Source: Chryseobacterium sp. 52
GTDB lineage: Bacteria > Bacteroidota > Bacteroidia > Flavobacteriales > Weeksellaceae
Length of the DNA stretch: 64,000 bases
Direction of reading: 5' to 3'
NCBI RefSeq assembly: GCF_002754245.1
Contig: NZ_PEEX01000001.1
Span: forward strand, 5,064,001 to 5,128,000
Shown: positions 19,385 to 27,896 of the stretch, piece by piece
Position numbering within the stretch: the first letter of the stretch is position 1
Layout: every line of letters starts with the position of its first letter
Notes under the pieces: generated by a model
The model's input: the letters and a program-made list of their open reading frames with translations, nothing else
Database searches by the model: none
What the model was told of the DNA's origin: nothing
Position numbers and translations under genes: made by a program

Positions 19385-22318
19385 TTATTTTTTAATAAAC
19401 TTAGATCTGAATTGATCTTTTCCTTTTTCATCAATTGTGATGACATATCCGCCTTTCACAAGAGAAGAAACATTTATCTTTCCGCTATTAATATTTCCAT
19501 TTCCTACCAATTGTCCGGCAGTATTGTAAATGGTATATATTGCTTTATCCGAAACCTTGGTTACATTCAGAATATCGCTTACCGGATTAGGATAAATCTG
19601 GATCCCGTTATTAGGATTATTTCCGATATCATTTGTACTCAACACCTTCTGAATCTGAACAGGATAATCTTCAATCTCACCATAAGCAAAACCATTACAT
19701 CCATTTTCAGGCTGATCTGCGTAGGCCATAACTACTCTCATAATTATTTTTTTGTCTGCATATGCATCTACTGGTACAGAGAATGTCCCTGATACCGGAG
19801 TCACTACATTCGCAACGCTGGTAAATATTTTTTCAGAATCTGAGAAGTTACCATCTCTGTTGAAATCGATCCAGGCACTTACTCCCTCATTATATTGGGT
19901 AGAAGTAGCCCAGGCTTTAGTAACGCTGATGGCATTCCCTGAACTGCCCTGCTTAAGGGTAATCACTTTTGAAGGATCAGCTGTATAATCTGTATAAGTA
20001 GAACCGGTACTTGTATTGGAAACGATACCCATTCCCACCGGAGTGACCGAAACATTTGAAATATATTCATCTTCAAAACTTCCGGTCGCATTTGAGCAAT
20101 ATGCGTAAGTCAGTGTACTAAAGTTCGTACTTGTGGAATATTCACCTGTTGTACTTCCACATATGTTAGCTACCTGTACTTCATATTGTGTTGTATCATC
20201 AAGACCTGCAATATAATAAGAGTTCGTAGGAACATTTACTGTAGTCCAGGTTGTAGTCCCTGTTTTTCTGTATCTTAATGCATATGTAGCTCCCTGAACC
20301 GGTGCCCACATAATGTTTCCTGAAGAAATCGTCAGTCCTGAAGCAGCAACTCCTGCAGTAGCTGTCGTAGAACATGTAGCCATTGAAGCGGCTACCGTAG
20401 CATTTCCTATTGCATAGAAAACATTTCCTATAGCACTTACTCTAATTTTTATACTGGCACCTGTAGCAAGAGAAGAGAATGTAAATGCCTCTGCTCCGTC
20501 ATTTGGTGTAGATGGAGAAAGTACAACCCATGTAATTCCGTTATCTGCCGTATAATCTATTTTAACGTTTTGGGCATTATACATTCCGGCATTCGTATTG
20601 ACTACATTCCAGGTTACAGCACCGGCCGCATTATTATAGACTGTAGTTGAAGTTACTTTAAAAGGTCCTTCATTTCCTACATTAATTTTCTGAAGTGCAG
20701 AATTAGTCTGCTGTTCAGTAACAACAGGACTGTTATCTCTTGCCGTAAATACAAAGCTTGTAGATCTGGCTCTGTTTGATACTGTTTCCCAGTCTGATGC
20801 AGAGGAAAGGTTTCCTGCCAATACTGTATTTAATTTAGGAAAATATCTTGTAGGTGATGCAGACGGAAGTATAGATCTAAATAATGGTCCCACCCCTGTA
20901 TTTCCATTCACAGAAGTCACAGTAGCGGCAGCATTATCAAACTGCTCCCAGGTAAATGTCATTGGATTACCTTCGGGATCAATTGCATTGCCTGTAAGTG
21001 CAAATGCTGTTCCTTTTGGAATTGAATAATCACTTAGAGCTGCAATCACCGGAGGATTATTGGTCACTGATGTTTCAATATCACATGTTTTGGCAACCAG
21101 GTTATTCTGAACCTGAATAATACTTACCACATGGAAGTAAGGATCAGAATTCATCTGAACGTTGGCACCTGTAATACCTGCATATCCCATAATAGTAGAT
21201 CCTGAGCCAGGCTCCATATTAACTCCTGCACCTTCCAGGTTATGTGAAAATGTATGATTGGCACCCAGCTGGTGTCCCATTTCATGGGCAACATAATCAA
21301 TATCAAAAGTATCTCCCTGTGGGATTGCATTAGCCGGTGAAGTAAATCCGGAACCTTTGGCTTTGGTTGTAGGAGTAGCAGGATCTACACAGATACATCC
21401 TATACATCCGGCATTTCCACCGCCACCACTTCTTCCAAATAAGTGTCCGATATCATAATTCTCGTTTCCGACTACACTGGTAAGAGTTTGCTGAAGCTGA
21501 ACATTCCAGCTGGACATCTGTGAAGCTGGAGAATAAGGATCGGTCGCAGCATCCATATAAACCAATGTTGGGTAGTTTACCATATTAAGGTGTACTCCCA
21601 AATCTTTTTCAAAAACACCATTCACTCTTGAAAGGGTGGCATTCATAGCTGTAAGAGCTCCTGCCTGGGTACCGCCAAAATAAGCTGTATATTCACCTGT
21701 TACAGAAAGGGCAAGTCTTAAAGTTCTGTACTTCTTGTCAGAAGATTTAGAAAAATCCGATGGATTGTTTTTAATAGACTTGTTGGTATTGTAAAGTTTT
21801 GCAATCTCGTTTTTAGACAGGATATCTTCATCCATAGAGCACAGGAAGCCCTGCGATCCTACACCGGTAGTCTTTGCATGTACGCCATAGACTGTTTTGG
21901 AAGCATTCTGAGGTTCAATAAACTGATATACTCCGTCTTTAATGATCATGGACTGAAAATCATTAGGAGCTAATGAAAATCTTAAATATTTTGAGGGGTC
22001 ATCGATACCTACTCCCACATACGATCCCAGCTGATACTGATCTGCAAGATCCTTAGCAATCACGGGAAAGCTGTACACATTGAATCTTTCAATTTTACCA
22101 TCTAAAGTAGGAAGTGACACAGCAATAGGTTTAGCGTTCCTGCCCATTTCCTGAGCTCCCGCAAGCTGTGATCTTAGTAAAGAAATATCTAAAGAATAAT
22201 ATTCCCTGATATCTGACCGCTGTACGATTTCTCCTGTTTTGCCTGTTGACGGAGCCCACTGTGCACTAGCAGCGGCAAACATACAGAGAGAAAATACTGA
22301 GGTAAAAATTTTCTTCAT
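19385..22318 (-). CDS. Secreted reprolysin-like metalloprotease with T9SS tail
   Basis: A 977-aa exported metalloprotease. It has a signal peptide (MKKIFTSVFSLCMFAAASAQ), then a propeptide to about residue 190. The catalytic domain has metzincin motif HEMGHQLGANH at 345-355 and a Met-turn STIMGYAG near 374. An Ig-like region, one fibronectin III repeat (starting near ATCSTTATAG), one GEVEDY-type module (YGEIEDYPV) and a type A T9SS C-terminus (IYPNPVSDILNVTK to SKFIKK) follow. The propeptide and catalytic part closely parallel the 1658-aa protease, so the two are paralogues that differ mainly in the number of C-terminal modules. It should be exported to the cell surface or medium. Confidence 0.92.
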   Translation of the reverse strand: MKKIFTSVFSLCMFAAASAQWAPSTGKTGEIVQRSDIREYYSLDISLLRSQLAGAQEMGRNAKPIAVSLPTLDGKIERFNVYSFPVIAKDLADQYQLGSYVGVGIDDPSKYLRFSLAPNDFQSMIIKDGVYQFIEPQNASKTVYGVHAKTTGVGSQGFLCSMDEDILSKNEIAKLYNTNKSIKNNPSDFSKSSDKKYRTLRLALSVTGEYTAYFGGTQAGALTAMNATLSRVNGVFEKDLGVHLNMVNYPTLVYMDAATDPYSPASQMSSWNVQLQQTLTSVVGNENYDIGHLFGRSGGGGNAGCIGCICVDPATPTTKAKGSGFTSPANAIPQGDTFDIDYVAHEMGHQLGANHTFSHNLEGAGVNMEPGSGSTIMGYAGITGANVQMNSDPYFHVVSIIQVQNNLVAKTCDIETSVTNNPPVIAALSDYSIPKGTAFALTGNAIDPEGNPMTFTWEQFDNAAATVTSVNGNTGVGPLFRSILPSASPTRYFPKLNTVLAGNLSSASDWETVSNRARSTSFVFTARDNSPVVTEQQTNSALQKINVGNEGPFKVTSTTVYNNAAGAVTWNVVNTNAGMYNAQNVKIDYTADNGITWVVLSPSTPNDGAEAFTFSSLATGASIKIRVSAIGNVFYAIGNATVAASMATCSTTATAGVAASGLTISSGNIMWAPVQGATYALRYRKTGTTTWTTVNVPTNSYYIAGLDDTTQYEVQVANICGSTTGEYSTSTNFSTLTYAYCSNATGSFEDEYISNVSVTPVGMGIVSNTSTGSTYTDYTADPSKVITLKQGSSGNAISVTKAWATSTQYNEGVSAWIDFNRDGNFSDSEKIFTSVANVVTPVSGTFSVPVDAYADKKIIMRVVMAYADQPENGCNGFAYGEIEDYPVQIQKVLSTNDIGNNPNNGIQIYPNPVSDILNVTKVSDKAIYTIYNTAGQLVGNGNINSGKINVSSLVKGGYVITIDEKGKDQFRSKFIKK

Positions 22319-22345
22319 TTTTTAAAAAATATTAAATTAATTTCA

Positions 22346-22353
22346 CAAATATA
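22346..22353 (-). promoter_or_regulatory. Candidate -7 box for the 977-aa protease gene
   Basis: Minus-strand TATATTTG, about 28 bases before the ATG at 22318, spaced as in the 1658-aa paralogue. Confidence 0.5.
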
Positions 22354-22444
22354 ATATTTCTATTGAAACAAAATTAAAATATTTAAAATTTTAATGAAGA
22401 ATAAACAACATAATACAATTTATGATTTTCATTATAATAATACA

Positions 22445-22473
22445 AAAATCCCCAGACAGAGATCTGAGGATTT
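22445..22473 (-). terminator. Terminator after the DUF6048-like gene
   Basis: An 11-bp stem (AAATCCCCAGA with TCTGAGGATTT) with a 6-base loop; the single mismatch becomes a U-G wobble on the minus strand. It is 67 bases past the stop at 22540. Confidence 0.7.
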
Positions 22474-22539
22474 ATTATATTTTACATCCTGATAGTGGCT
22501 GATTTTATTGATCAATACCAAAGATCAGTTTTGTCCTGA

Positions 22540-23208
22540 TTAAAATTTATATGCAATATTCCATGCGAAGCCCATATTGAATTTGGCTGAACTTCTACCG
22601 AATCCAGGCACAATCATTGGTGTAATGTCATCCTGTTTGGAAGTATAAACTAAATATTTCGGTTGAAGATTGATATCAATATAAAAATTGGATTCAAACA
22701 ACTGTACTCTTCCTCCCAAGGTTCCTTCTAACCAGGCAGAAGTTTGTGAAGAGGCAGGAAATGCAACGGAAGAAGCACTTCCTCCAAATCCGCGGACCGG
22801 AACGGCCATATATTCCTGATTATAGAATGCAGCACCAACCTTACCTCCTGCATAAAAACCATTGAATTCGTTTTCAGGATCTTTAGCCAGCATATAAAAA
22901 GCACCCAATTTCACAAAAGGACCGCTTGCTTTTGCATCATACCCGTTCTTTTGATAAACATTTTTCTCAAAACCGGCTTCGGCAATAGCATGAACATTTC
23001 CTCTCACCTTTGATGAAATAAATCCCTGATAAAGCATTCGGTCTGAAAAGAAAGACGCACCTGTATTAAGAACATCGAGACCTACCATAAAATTCGGTTT
23101 GTATTTCTCCTGAACTTTTTTGGCTTCTTTGGTTTCTTTTTTGTCCTGGGCCAGACCCAGTATTCCTATAATGCTAAAAAAGAAGGAAAAGATTAGTCTT
23201 GTTTTCAT
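22540..23208 (-). CDS. DUF6048-like outer membrane beta-barrel protein
   Basis: About 222 aa with a signal peptide ending near GILGLAQ, then a charged linker and alternating hydrophobic strands with a final aromatic residue (NIAYKF), as in small outer-membrane beta-barrels. It resembles DUF6048, a Bacteroidota family of unknown function. The ATG at 23214 would add two residues; I prefer MKTRLIF at 23208. The gene overlaps the 3' end of the lipoprotein gene before it by about 35 bases, so the two are translationally close and probably act together at the envelope. Confidence 0.72.
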   Translation of the reverse strand: MKTRLIFSFFFSIIGILGLAQDKKETKEAKKVQEKYKPNFMVGLDVLNTGASFFSDRMLYQGFISSKVRGNVHAIAEAGFEKNVYQKNGYDAKASGPFVKLGAFYMLAKDPENEFNGFYAGGKVGAAFYNQEYMAVPVRGFGGSASSVAFPASSQTSAWLEGTLGGRVQLFESNFYIDINLQPKYLVYTSKQDDITPMIVPGFGRSSAKFNMGFAWNIAYKF

Positions 23209-23656
23209 TCTCAATAAAATTTTGTCCGGCTTCTATACCTTTAACCGGAGTTGGTGTTGTTGTATCTAATTTTGAATCTAAGTTCTCGTAAAATTTCCTG
23301 ATTCCACATCCCGGAGAAACATACTCCGTCTTTGTTGTATAACTGATCCGGACATGAGACTCTACCCCTTTATTTTCAAGCCTGAAATAAACATCCGTAT
23401 AAGGCGATTCATCTACTCTTAAAGGAATAAGCCTTGAATCTATCTTTGTCAGTTTACCCAACTGTACTTTACCGGAACCGTAGTCCACGGCAACATACAA
23501 TGAATCCAAAGGTCTCTCTTTACCAGACTCCTGAGACTTAAACGCCACTTTCAGTCTTGGGGTACCTTCTCCACTTTCACAGATATCATCGTCTCCGCCA
23601 CAGGAAAAAAGCATTCCCATGAAGCAGATCATGATGAGAAATTTAAAATATTTCAT
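23174..23656 (-). CDS. DUF6452-like lipoprotein
   Basis: A 160-aa predicted lipoprotein. The signal sequence ends in GMLFSCGG, where the Cys would be lipidated. The mature part contains Cys residues in DDICESG and SPGCGIRKFYENL. The composition and placement after rlmD, with a DUF6048-type barrel following, match the DUF6452/DUF6048 pair seen across Flavobacteriia; the function is unknown. The start is 31 bases after rlmD, so the three genes may form one transcript. Confidence 0.72.
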   Translation of the reverse strand: MKYFKFLIMICFMGMLFSCGGDDDICESGEGTPRLKVAFKSQESGKERPLDSLYVAVDYGSGKVQLGKLTKIDSRLIPLRVDESPYTDVYFRLENKGVESHVRISYTTKTEYVSPGCGIRKFYENLDSKLDTTTPTPVKGIEAGQNFIENENKTNLFLLF

Positions 23657-23687
23657 ATTAAGATTTGAAATTCAAATGTAAATAAAT

Positions 23688-25094
23688 TTATTTTTTAATA
23701 AGCAATGCAATATTCTCAACGTGATGGGTTTGCGGGAACATATCTACCGGCAATATTTTCACCAGGGTATAATGTTCTTTCATCAAAGCAAGATCTCTCG
23801 CCTGTGTTGCAGAATTACAGCTTACATATACTACTTTTTCCGGAGCAAGTTTCAAGATCTGCTCCACTACTTTCTGGTGCATTCCATCTCTTGGCGGATC
23901 GGTAATTAAAACATCTGCTTTTGGATGATTTTCTAAGAATTCATCGTTAAAGACATTTTTCATATCTCCACAATAGAATGTTGTATTGGTAAGACCGTTT
24001 AATTCAGCATGTTCAATAGCAGCATCAATAGCTTCCTGAACAGATTCTATCCCGATCACATGTTTTGCATTTCTGGCAACATATTGGGCAATAGTTCCTG
24101 TTCCTGTATATAAATCATATACTACTTCATCCCCTTTTAAATCAGCAAACTCTAATGTTTTTCTGTAAAGTTCCAAAGCTTGTTTATAATTGGTTTGAAA
24201 GAATGATTTTGGACCGATTTTAAACTTTAAGCCATCCATTTCCTCCATTAAAAATCCTTCCCCGAAATAAATATTAACATTCAAATCGTAGATAGAATCG
24301 TTTTGTTTTGGATTAATAGCATACACTAATGTTTTGATCTGCGGGAATTTTTCCAATAAGTACTGGAAAAGCTGTTCTCTGTTATTCTTCTCTTCTCTGT
24401 AAAGCTGGAATAAAACCATCCATTCACCTTTAGAGTTCTGCCTCATCATTAACGTTCTCAAAAAGCCTTCCTGACTTTTCACATCGAAGAAATCCAAGCC
24501 GTTGTCTACTCCAAACTTTTTCACAGCCAGACGTATTGCATTGGACGGATCTTCCTGAAGGAAACATTCTTTAAGATCTAAAATCTTGCTCCACATTCCA
24601 GGAATATGAAAACCAAGAGCATCTTTGCTTCCAAAATTTTCTTCAGAGCTTATTTCATACTGAGTAAGCCATCTCGCGTTTGAGAAAGAAAACTCCATTT
24701 TATTTCTGTAGAAATACTGCTCTTCAGCCCCTAGGATCGGAACGGTTTCGAAATCATCAATCCCGCCGATTCTTTTTATATTATTGTATACTTCTTCCTG
24801 TTTGAAATCAAGCTGTTTTTCATAGCTCATATTCTGCCACTTGCATCCGCCACAAGTCCCGAAATGAATACATTTAGCATCTACTCTGAATGGAGACTTC
24901 TCCACAACTTCTACGGTTTCTGCTTCATAGTATTTGGACTTGGATTTTTTCACTCTGGCATTAACCACATCTCCAGGAACTGCCCCTGAAACCAGTACTG
25001 TTTTTCCTTCTTCTGTTCTTCCTATCGCAACACCTTTTGCCCCTGCACCGAACAACTTAATATTTTCAAGAATTATATCTTTCTTCTTTCTCAT
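23688..25094 (-). CDS. rlmD: 23S rRNA (uracil-5)-methyltransferase RlmD
   Basis: SAM-dependent methyltransferase that makes m5U in 23S rRNA (U1939 in E. coli numbering). An N-terminal TRAM domain (about 1-65) is followed by an iron-sulfur cluster motif CxxxxxCGGC near 75-84. The SAM site has DLYTGTGTIAQ and the DPPRDGMHQ motif. The catalytic cysteine is in VYVSCNSATQARD. The ATG at 25094 gives 468 aa; a TTG at 25106 would add four residues. In some Bacteroidota one enzyme of this family covers two sites, so the exact target (RlmD or RlmCD type) is uncertain. The leader contains two similar hairpins (see separate entry). Confidence 0.93.
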   Translation of the reverse strand: MRKKKDIILENIKLFGAGAKGVAIGRTEEGKTVLVSGAVPGDVVNARVKKSKSKYYEAETVEVVEKSPFRVDAKCIHFGTCGGCKWQNMSYEKQLDFKQEEVYNNIKRIGGIDDFETVPILGAEEQYFYRNKMEFSFSNARWLTQYEISSEENFGSKDALGFHIPGMWSKILDLKECFLQEDPSNAIRLAVKKFGVDNGLDFFDVKSQEGFLRTLMMRQNSKGEWMVLFQLYREEKNNREQLFQYLLEKFPQIKTLVYAINPKQNDSIYDLNVNIYFGEGFLMEEMDGLKFKIGPKSFFQTNYKQALELYRKTLEFADLKGDEVVYDLYTGTGTIAQYVARNAKHVIGIESVQEAIDAAIEHAELNGLTNTTFYCGDMKNVFNDEFLENHPKADVLITDPPRDGMHQKVVEQILKLAPEKVVYVSCNSATQARDLALMKEHYTLVKILPVDMFPQTHHVENIALLIKK

Positions 25095-25118
25095 CCGTAA
25101 ACTCAATTTCTTTTAATG

Positions 25119-25203
25119 GTCGGAAAAAACCCTCCGGCTTCATTCCTCAATTTCTATTTCTATTTTCTAATACAGCCGAAAGAAAACTTCCGGTTTGATT
25201 CCG
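25119..25203 (-). promoter_or_regulatory. Paired hairpin repeats in the rlmD leader
   Basis: Two 29-base imperfect direct repeats, at 25119-25147 and 25175-25203, share about 21 positions. Each can fold a short stem on the minus strand: CCGGAAG/CTTTCGG with a TTTT loop for the upstream copy, and GCCGGA/TCCGAC for the one nearer rlmD. They lie between a possible -7 box (TATTTTTG at 25211-25204) and the rlmD start, so they would be in the leader RNA. The role is unknown; neither copy is followed by a long T-run. Confidence 0.45.
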
Positions 25204-25220
25204 CAAAAATACAATAAAAA

Positions 25221-25244
25221 AAACCTTATCCGAAGATAAGGTTT
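25221..25244 (-). terminator. Terminator after the TlpA-like gene
   Basis: A perfect 10-bp stem, AAACCTTATC with GATAAGGTTT, around a CGAA loop and followed on the minus strand by a T-run. It lies 20 bases past the stop at 25264. Confidence 0.88.
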
Positions 25245-25263
25245 CCATCTATGTTAAAGTTTA

Positions 25264-26787
25264 TTATTTTGTTGGTGCAGGCTGTGGATTTACAGGCTGT
25301 GCTGAAGGATCCATTGTCATTCCCGGCTGCATTTGCATAGCAGGCTCTACTCTGGGAGCAGAAAGACCGGTAAGCTTATCCAGGATAGTTACCACCTCTT
25401 GTTCTCCTAAATTCACAAAAGATCTGCTGGCAATTTTACCGTCTTTATCTACTAGTATAAAACCAGGTAATTTAAATCCGTAAACACCATATTTCTTAGC
25501 AGCATCTGATTCCAATCCTTTTTCTCCGTAAACATTTGTTCCCGGAATTCCTTTTAATAATGCGCTGCTTGTTTTTACAAACTGATCTTTTGTATCATCA
25601 AGGTTTACAAAAACAAAGTTCATTTTAGATTTATAGAAGTTCACAACTTCTTTTAATACAGGAACTGTAGCTTCGCCAATATAAGGATTCCAAGATGCAT
25701 AGAATAACAGCATGTATGGTTTTCCTTTATTTTCAGAAAGCTGATAAGATTTCCCGTCGGCTTTTACCAATGCTACTTCAGGAGCAGCTTCTCCTACTTT
25801 AAGTCCGTTCACCGCTACCTGCATTTTAACAAGGTCAGCTTTGATGCCAGCATCTGTAATATCTGTATCGATGATTTTTTTGATTTTATCTGTATTCTTC
25901 GCAGGAGCACCCGGATGAACATCCTGAGCCACTACAAATGCCAAAAGATAATCTTTAGCGGTCTGTGAAAGTTCTTTTCTATCTTTCAGGAACTGTGCAA
26001 AAACTTCAGAAGTGATGATATCTGTTTTTCCTTTGGTCTTCGCTTCAGCATACTTTTGAAAGTCAGGGCTCAATTTCACAAGCAGATACTGTCTGTATAA
26101 TGGAATGGTTTTTACCATTACATCTTTGTTTTCTTCCAGTTTAGTTTCATAATCATGGAAAGCTTTGGAAACTTTAAATGAAGGATTTCCTGACATCTGA
26201 CGCTGCCCCATTTCATAATTGGCAAGAAGGTTCAGAATCGTTACTTTCACATCATTCTTTTTCCACTCTAAAATCCCTTTACCAGGGTTATTTTTTTGAG
26301 CAAGATCATCTACATTTTTATTGATATCCGCTTCGATTTTCTGCGCTCCTTTCAGGAACGTTTTTTCGTCTCCGGACATAAGCTGCTGAACATTGATCTT
26401 ACTTCCATATTCACCTAAGAATTTCTGGCTGGCCTGAAGGAAGTCATTATTTTTCTTGGCATCTCCTGTAACTACGAATTCATTTGGAAAGGTCATAGCG
26501 TTTCCAGAAATATTAAGCTTCTGGCCACCTTCAAGATAAATAAGGTTTTGTCTTCCTGCATAGTTGATCACATACATTCCGTCTTTAGGAGCATCAAAGC
26601 TTCCTGTAAAGTTTCCGTTTTTATCTAAACCTATATTAATAAGCGGAAGTGTTGCTACACCGGAAGCTTCCACAAATTCAATTCTTTCGAGCGGTGAACT
26701 TCCAGCAATTTTTCCTTTTACTTCAACTTTTTTTGAACAAGACATCACAAAAGCTGTGATGATAAACAATAAAAGATATTTTTTCAT
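25264..26787 (-). CDS. TlpA-like thioredoxin-fold lipoprotein lacking CxxC
   Basis: A 507-aa envelope lipoprotein. The ATG at 26787 gives signal peptide MKKYLLLFIITAFVMSC with the lipidated Cys at the end; an earlier frame start is ignored. Residues 20-130 resemble the DUF4369-type N-terminal domain found in Bacteroidota TlpA-like proteins. The C-terminal third is a thioredoxin fold (VGEAAPEVALVKADG, FVFVNLDD, LPGFILVDKDG). Where family members have WCxPC this protein has ASWNPYIGE, and the lipobox Cys is the only cysteine. It should therefore not work as a disulfide oxidoreductase. A proline- and methionine-rich tail follows. It is flanked by its own terminator. Confidence 0.85.
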   Translation of the reverse strand: MKKYLLLFIITAFVMSCSKKVEVKGKIAGSSPLERIEFVEASGVATLPLINIGLDKNGNFTGSFDAPKDGMYVINYAGRQNLIYLEGGQKLNISGNAMTFPNEFVVTGDAKKNNDFLQASQKFLGEYGSKINVQQLMSGDEKTFLKGAQKIEADINKNVDDLAQKNNPGKGILEWKKNDVKVTILNLLANYEMGQRQMSGNPSFKVSKAFHDYETKLEENKDVMVKTIPLYRQYLLVKLSPDFQKYAEAKTKGKTDIITSEVFAQFLKDRKELSQTAKDYLLAFVVAQDVHPGAPAKNTDKIKKIIDTDITDAGIKADLVKMQVAVNGLKVGEAAPEVALVKADGKSYQLSENKGKPYMLLFYASWNPYIGEATVPVLKEVVNFYKSKMNFVFVNLDDTKDQFVKTSSALLKGIPGTNVYGEKGLESDAAKKYGVYGFKLPGFILVDKDGKIASRSFVNLGEQEVVTILDKLTGLSAPRVEPAMQMQPGMTMDPSAQPVNPQPAPTK

Positions 26788-26805
26788 TTCAATTTTAATA
26801 TTACA

Positions 26806-26813
26806 CAAAAATA
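26806..26813 (-). promoter_or_regulatory. Candidate -7 box for the TlpA-like gene
   Basis: Minus-strand TATTTTTG, 18 bases before the ATG at 26787. Confidence 0.45.
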
Positions 26814-27052
26814 CGTTTTTTACGTCATGTTGATTAACACTATTTATTTTTTTTGAAAATTTTATGAAAACCTCTGAAAACGGGACTTAAGGCCTCTTTT
26901 CTTCCATATAATTTGATGGGTAAAAAGAACTTCTGAGATGATCCTTCTTCTTCATTTTATAAAAAGTGCTCACCAAATATAGACTTATTAAATAAAGAAC
27001 GTCATATTCAATCAACAACTTAACAAATTTTAACAGCTCAGGTATAGGTCTA

Positions 27053-27087
27053 AAAAAAATCGTCTCCATAATGAAGACGATTTTTTT
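27053..27087 (-). terminator. Terminator after sdhB
   Basis: AAAAATCGTCT pairs with AGACGATTTTT around CCATAATGA. T-runs flank it on both strands. It lies 18 bases past the sdhB stop. Confidence 0.88.
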
Positions 27088-27104
27088 ATGTATTTGAATA
27101 GTTT

Positions 27105-27872
27105 CTATCCGTTATCTACCATAGCAGCCATATATTCTCTGTTCATTCTGGCGATGTTTTCAAGAGAAATTCCTTTCGGACATTCAATTTCACATGCTCC
27201 TGTATTTGAACAGTTTCCGAATCCTTCTTCATCCATAGCCTTCACCATATTCAGAACTCTTCTCTTCGCTTCTACTCTACCCTGAGGAAGTAAAGCAAAC
27301 TGAGAAACTTTAGCTCCAACGAACAGCATTGCAGATCCGTTTTTACAAGTAGCTACACAGGCACCACATCCGATACATGCTGCAGCATCCATTGCTTTAT
27401 CTGCATCTTCTTTAGGAACCGGAATTGCATTGGCATCCAAAGTATTACCTGAAGTGTTCACCGAAATGAATCCACCTGCAGCCATTACTCTGTCGAATGC
27501 GCTTCTGTCTACCATTAAGTCTTTAATAACCGGGAAAGCAGCACTTCTCCAAGGCTCAATAACGATGGTTTCACCGTCTTTGAACATTCTCATGTGAAGC
27601 TGGCAGGTTGTGATACCTGTATCCGGACCGTGAGCTCTACCATTGATGTAAAGAGAACACATACCGCAGATTCCTTCACGACAATCGTGGTCAAAAGCTA
27701 TCGGCTCTTTTCCTTCGTTAATAATATTTTCGTTCAGAATGTCCAACATTTCAAGAAATGAAGAATCTGTAGAAACATCCGATATTTTATAGGTCTCAAA
27801 CTGACCTTTAGTTTTACTATTTTTTTGTCTCCAAATTTTCAGTGTAAGATGAAGGCCTTTTTTTGCACTCAT
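27105..27872 (-). CDS. sdhB: Succinate dehydrogenase/fumarate reductase iron-sulfur subunit
   Basis: Electron-transfer subunit of complex II, 255 aa. The N-terminal ferredoxin domain has the 2Fe-2S motif CREGICGMC with a later Cys in GITTC. The C-terminal domain has [11 protein letters not shown] and [15 protein letters not shown] for the 4Fe-4S and 3Fe-4S clusters. It passes electrons between the SdhA flavin and the SdhC haem/quinone site at the inner membrane. It is the last gene of sdhC-sdhA-sdhB, starts 24 bases after sdhA and is followed by a terminator. Confidence 0.97.
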   Translation of the reverse strand: MSAKKGLHLTLKIWRQKNSKTKGQFETYKISDVSTDSSFLEMLDILNENIINEGKEPIAFDHDCREGICGMCSLYINGRAHGPDTGITTCQLHMRMFKDGETIVIEPWRSAAFPVIKDLMVDRSAFDRVMAAGGFISVNTSGNTLDANAIPVPKEDADKAMDAAACIGCGACVATCKNGSAMLFVGAKVSQFALLPQGRVEAKRRVLNMVKAMDEEGFGNCSNTGACEIECPKGISLENIARMNREYMAAMVDNG

Positions 27873-27896
27873 AATGTTATATTTATAGGTTGGAGA

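Larger units (their letters stand above)
26788..27104. other. Intergenic region between sdhB and the TlpA-like gene
   Basis: The 317 bases hold the TlpA-like gene's promoter box at one end and the sdhB terminator at the other. A 60-codon minus-strand reading frame at 26887-27069 has no family resemblance or convincing start context and overlaps the terminator, so I do not call it a gene. Confidence 0.6.

Noticed and set aside
9164-22318. Possible frame-broken single megagene
   Set aside because: Each of the three genes has its own signal peptide, T9SS tail and terminator, so they are separate genes.
26887-27069. 60-codon minus-strand reading frame
   Set aside because: Overlaps the sdhB terminator and shows no domain, RBS or promoter support.
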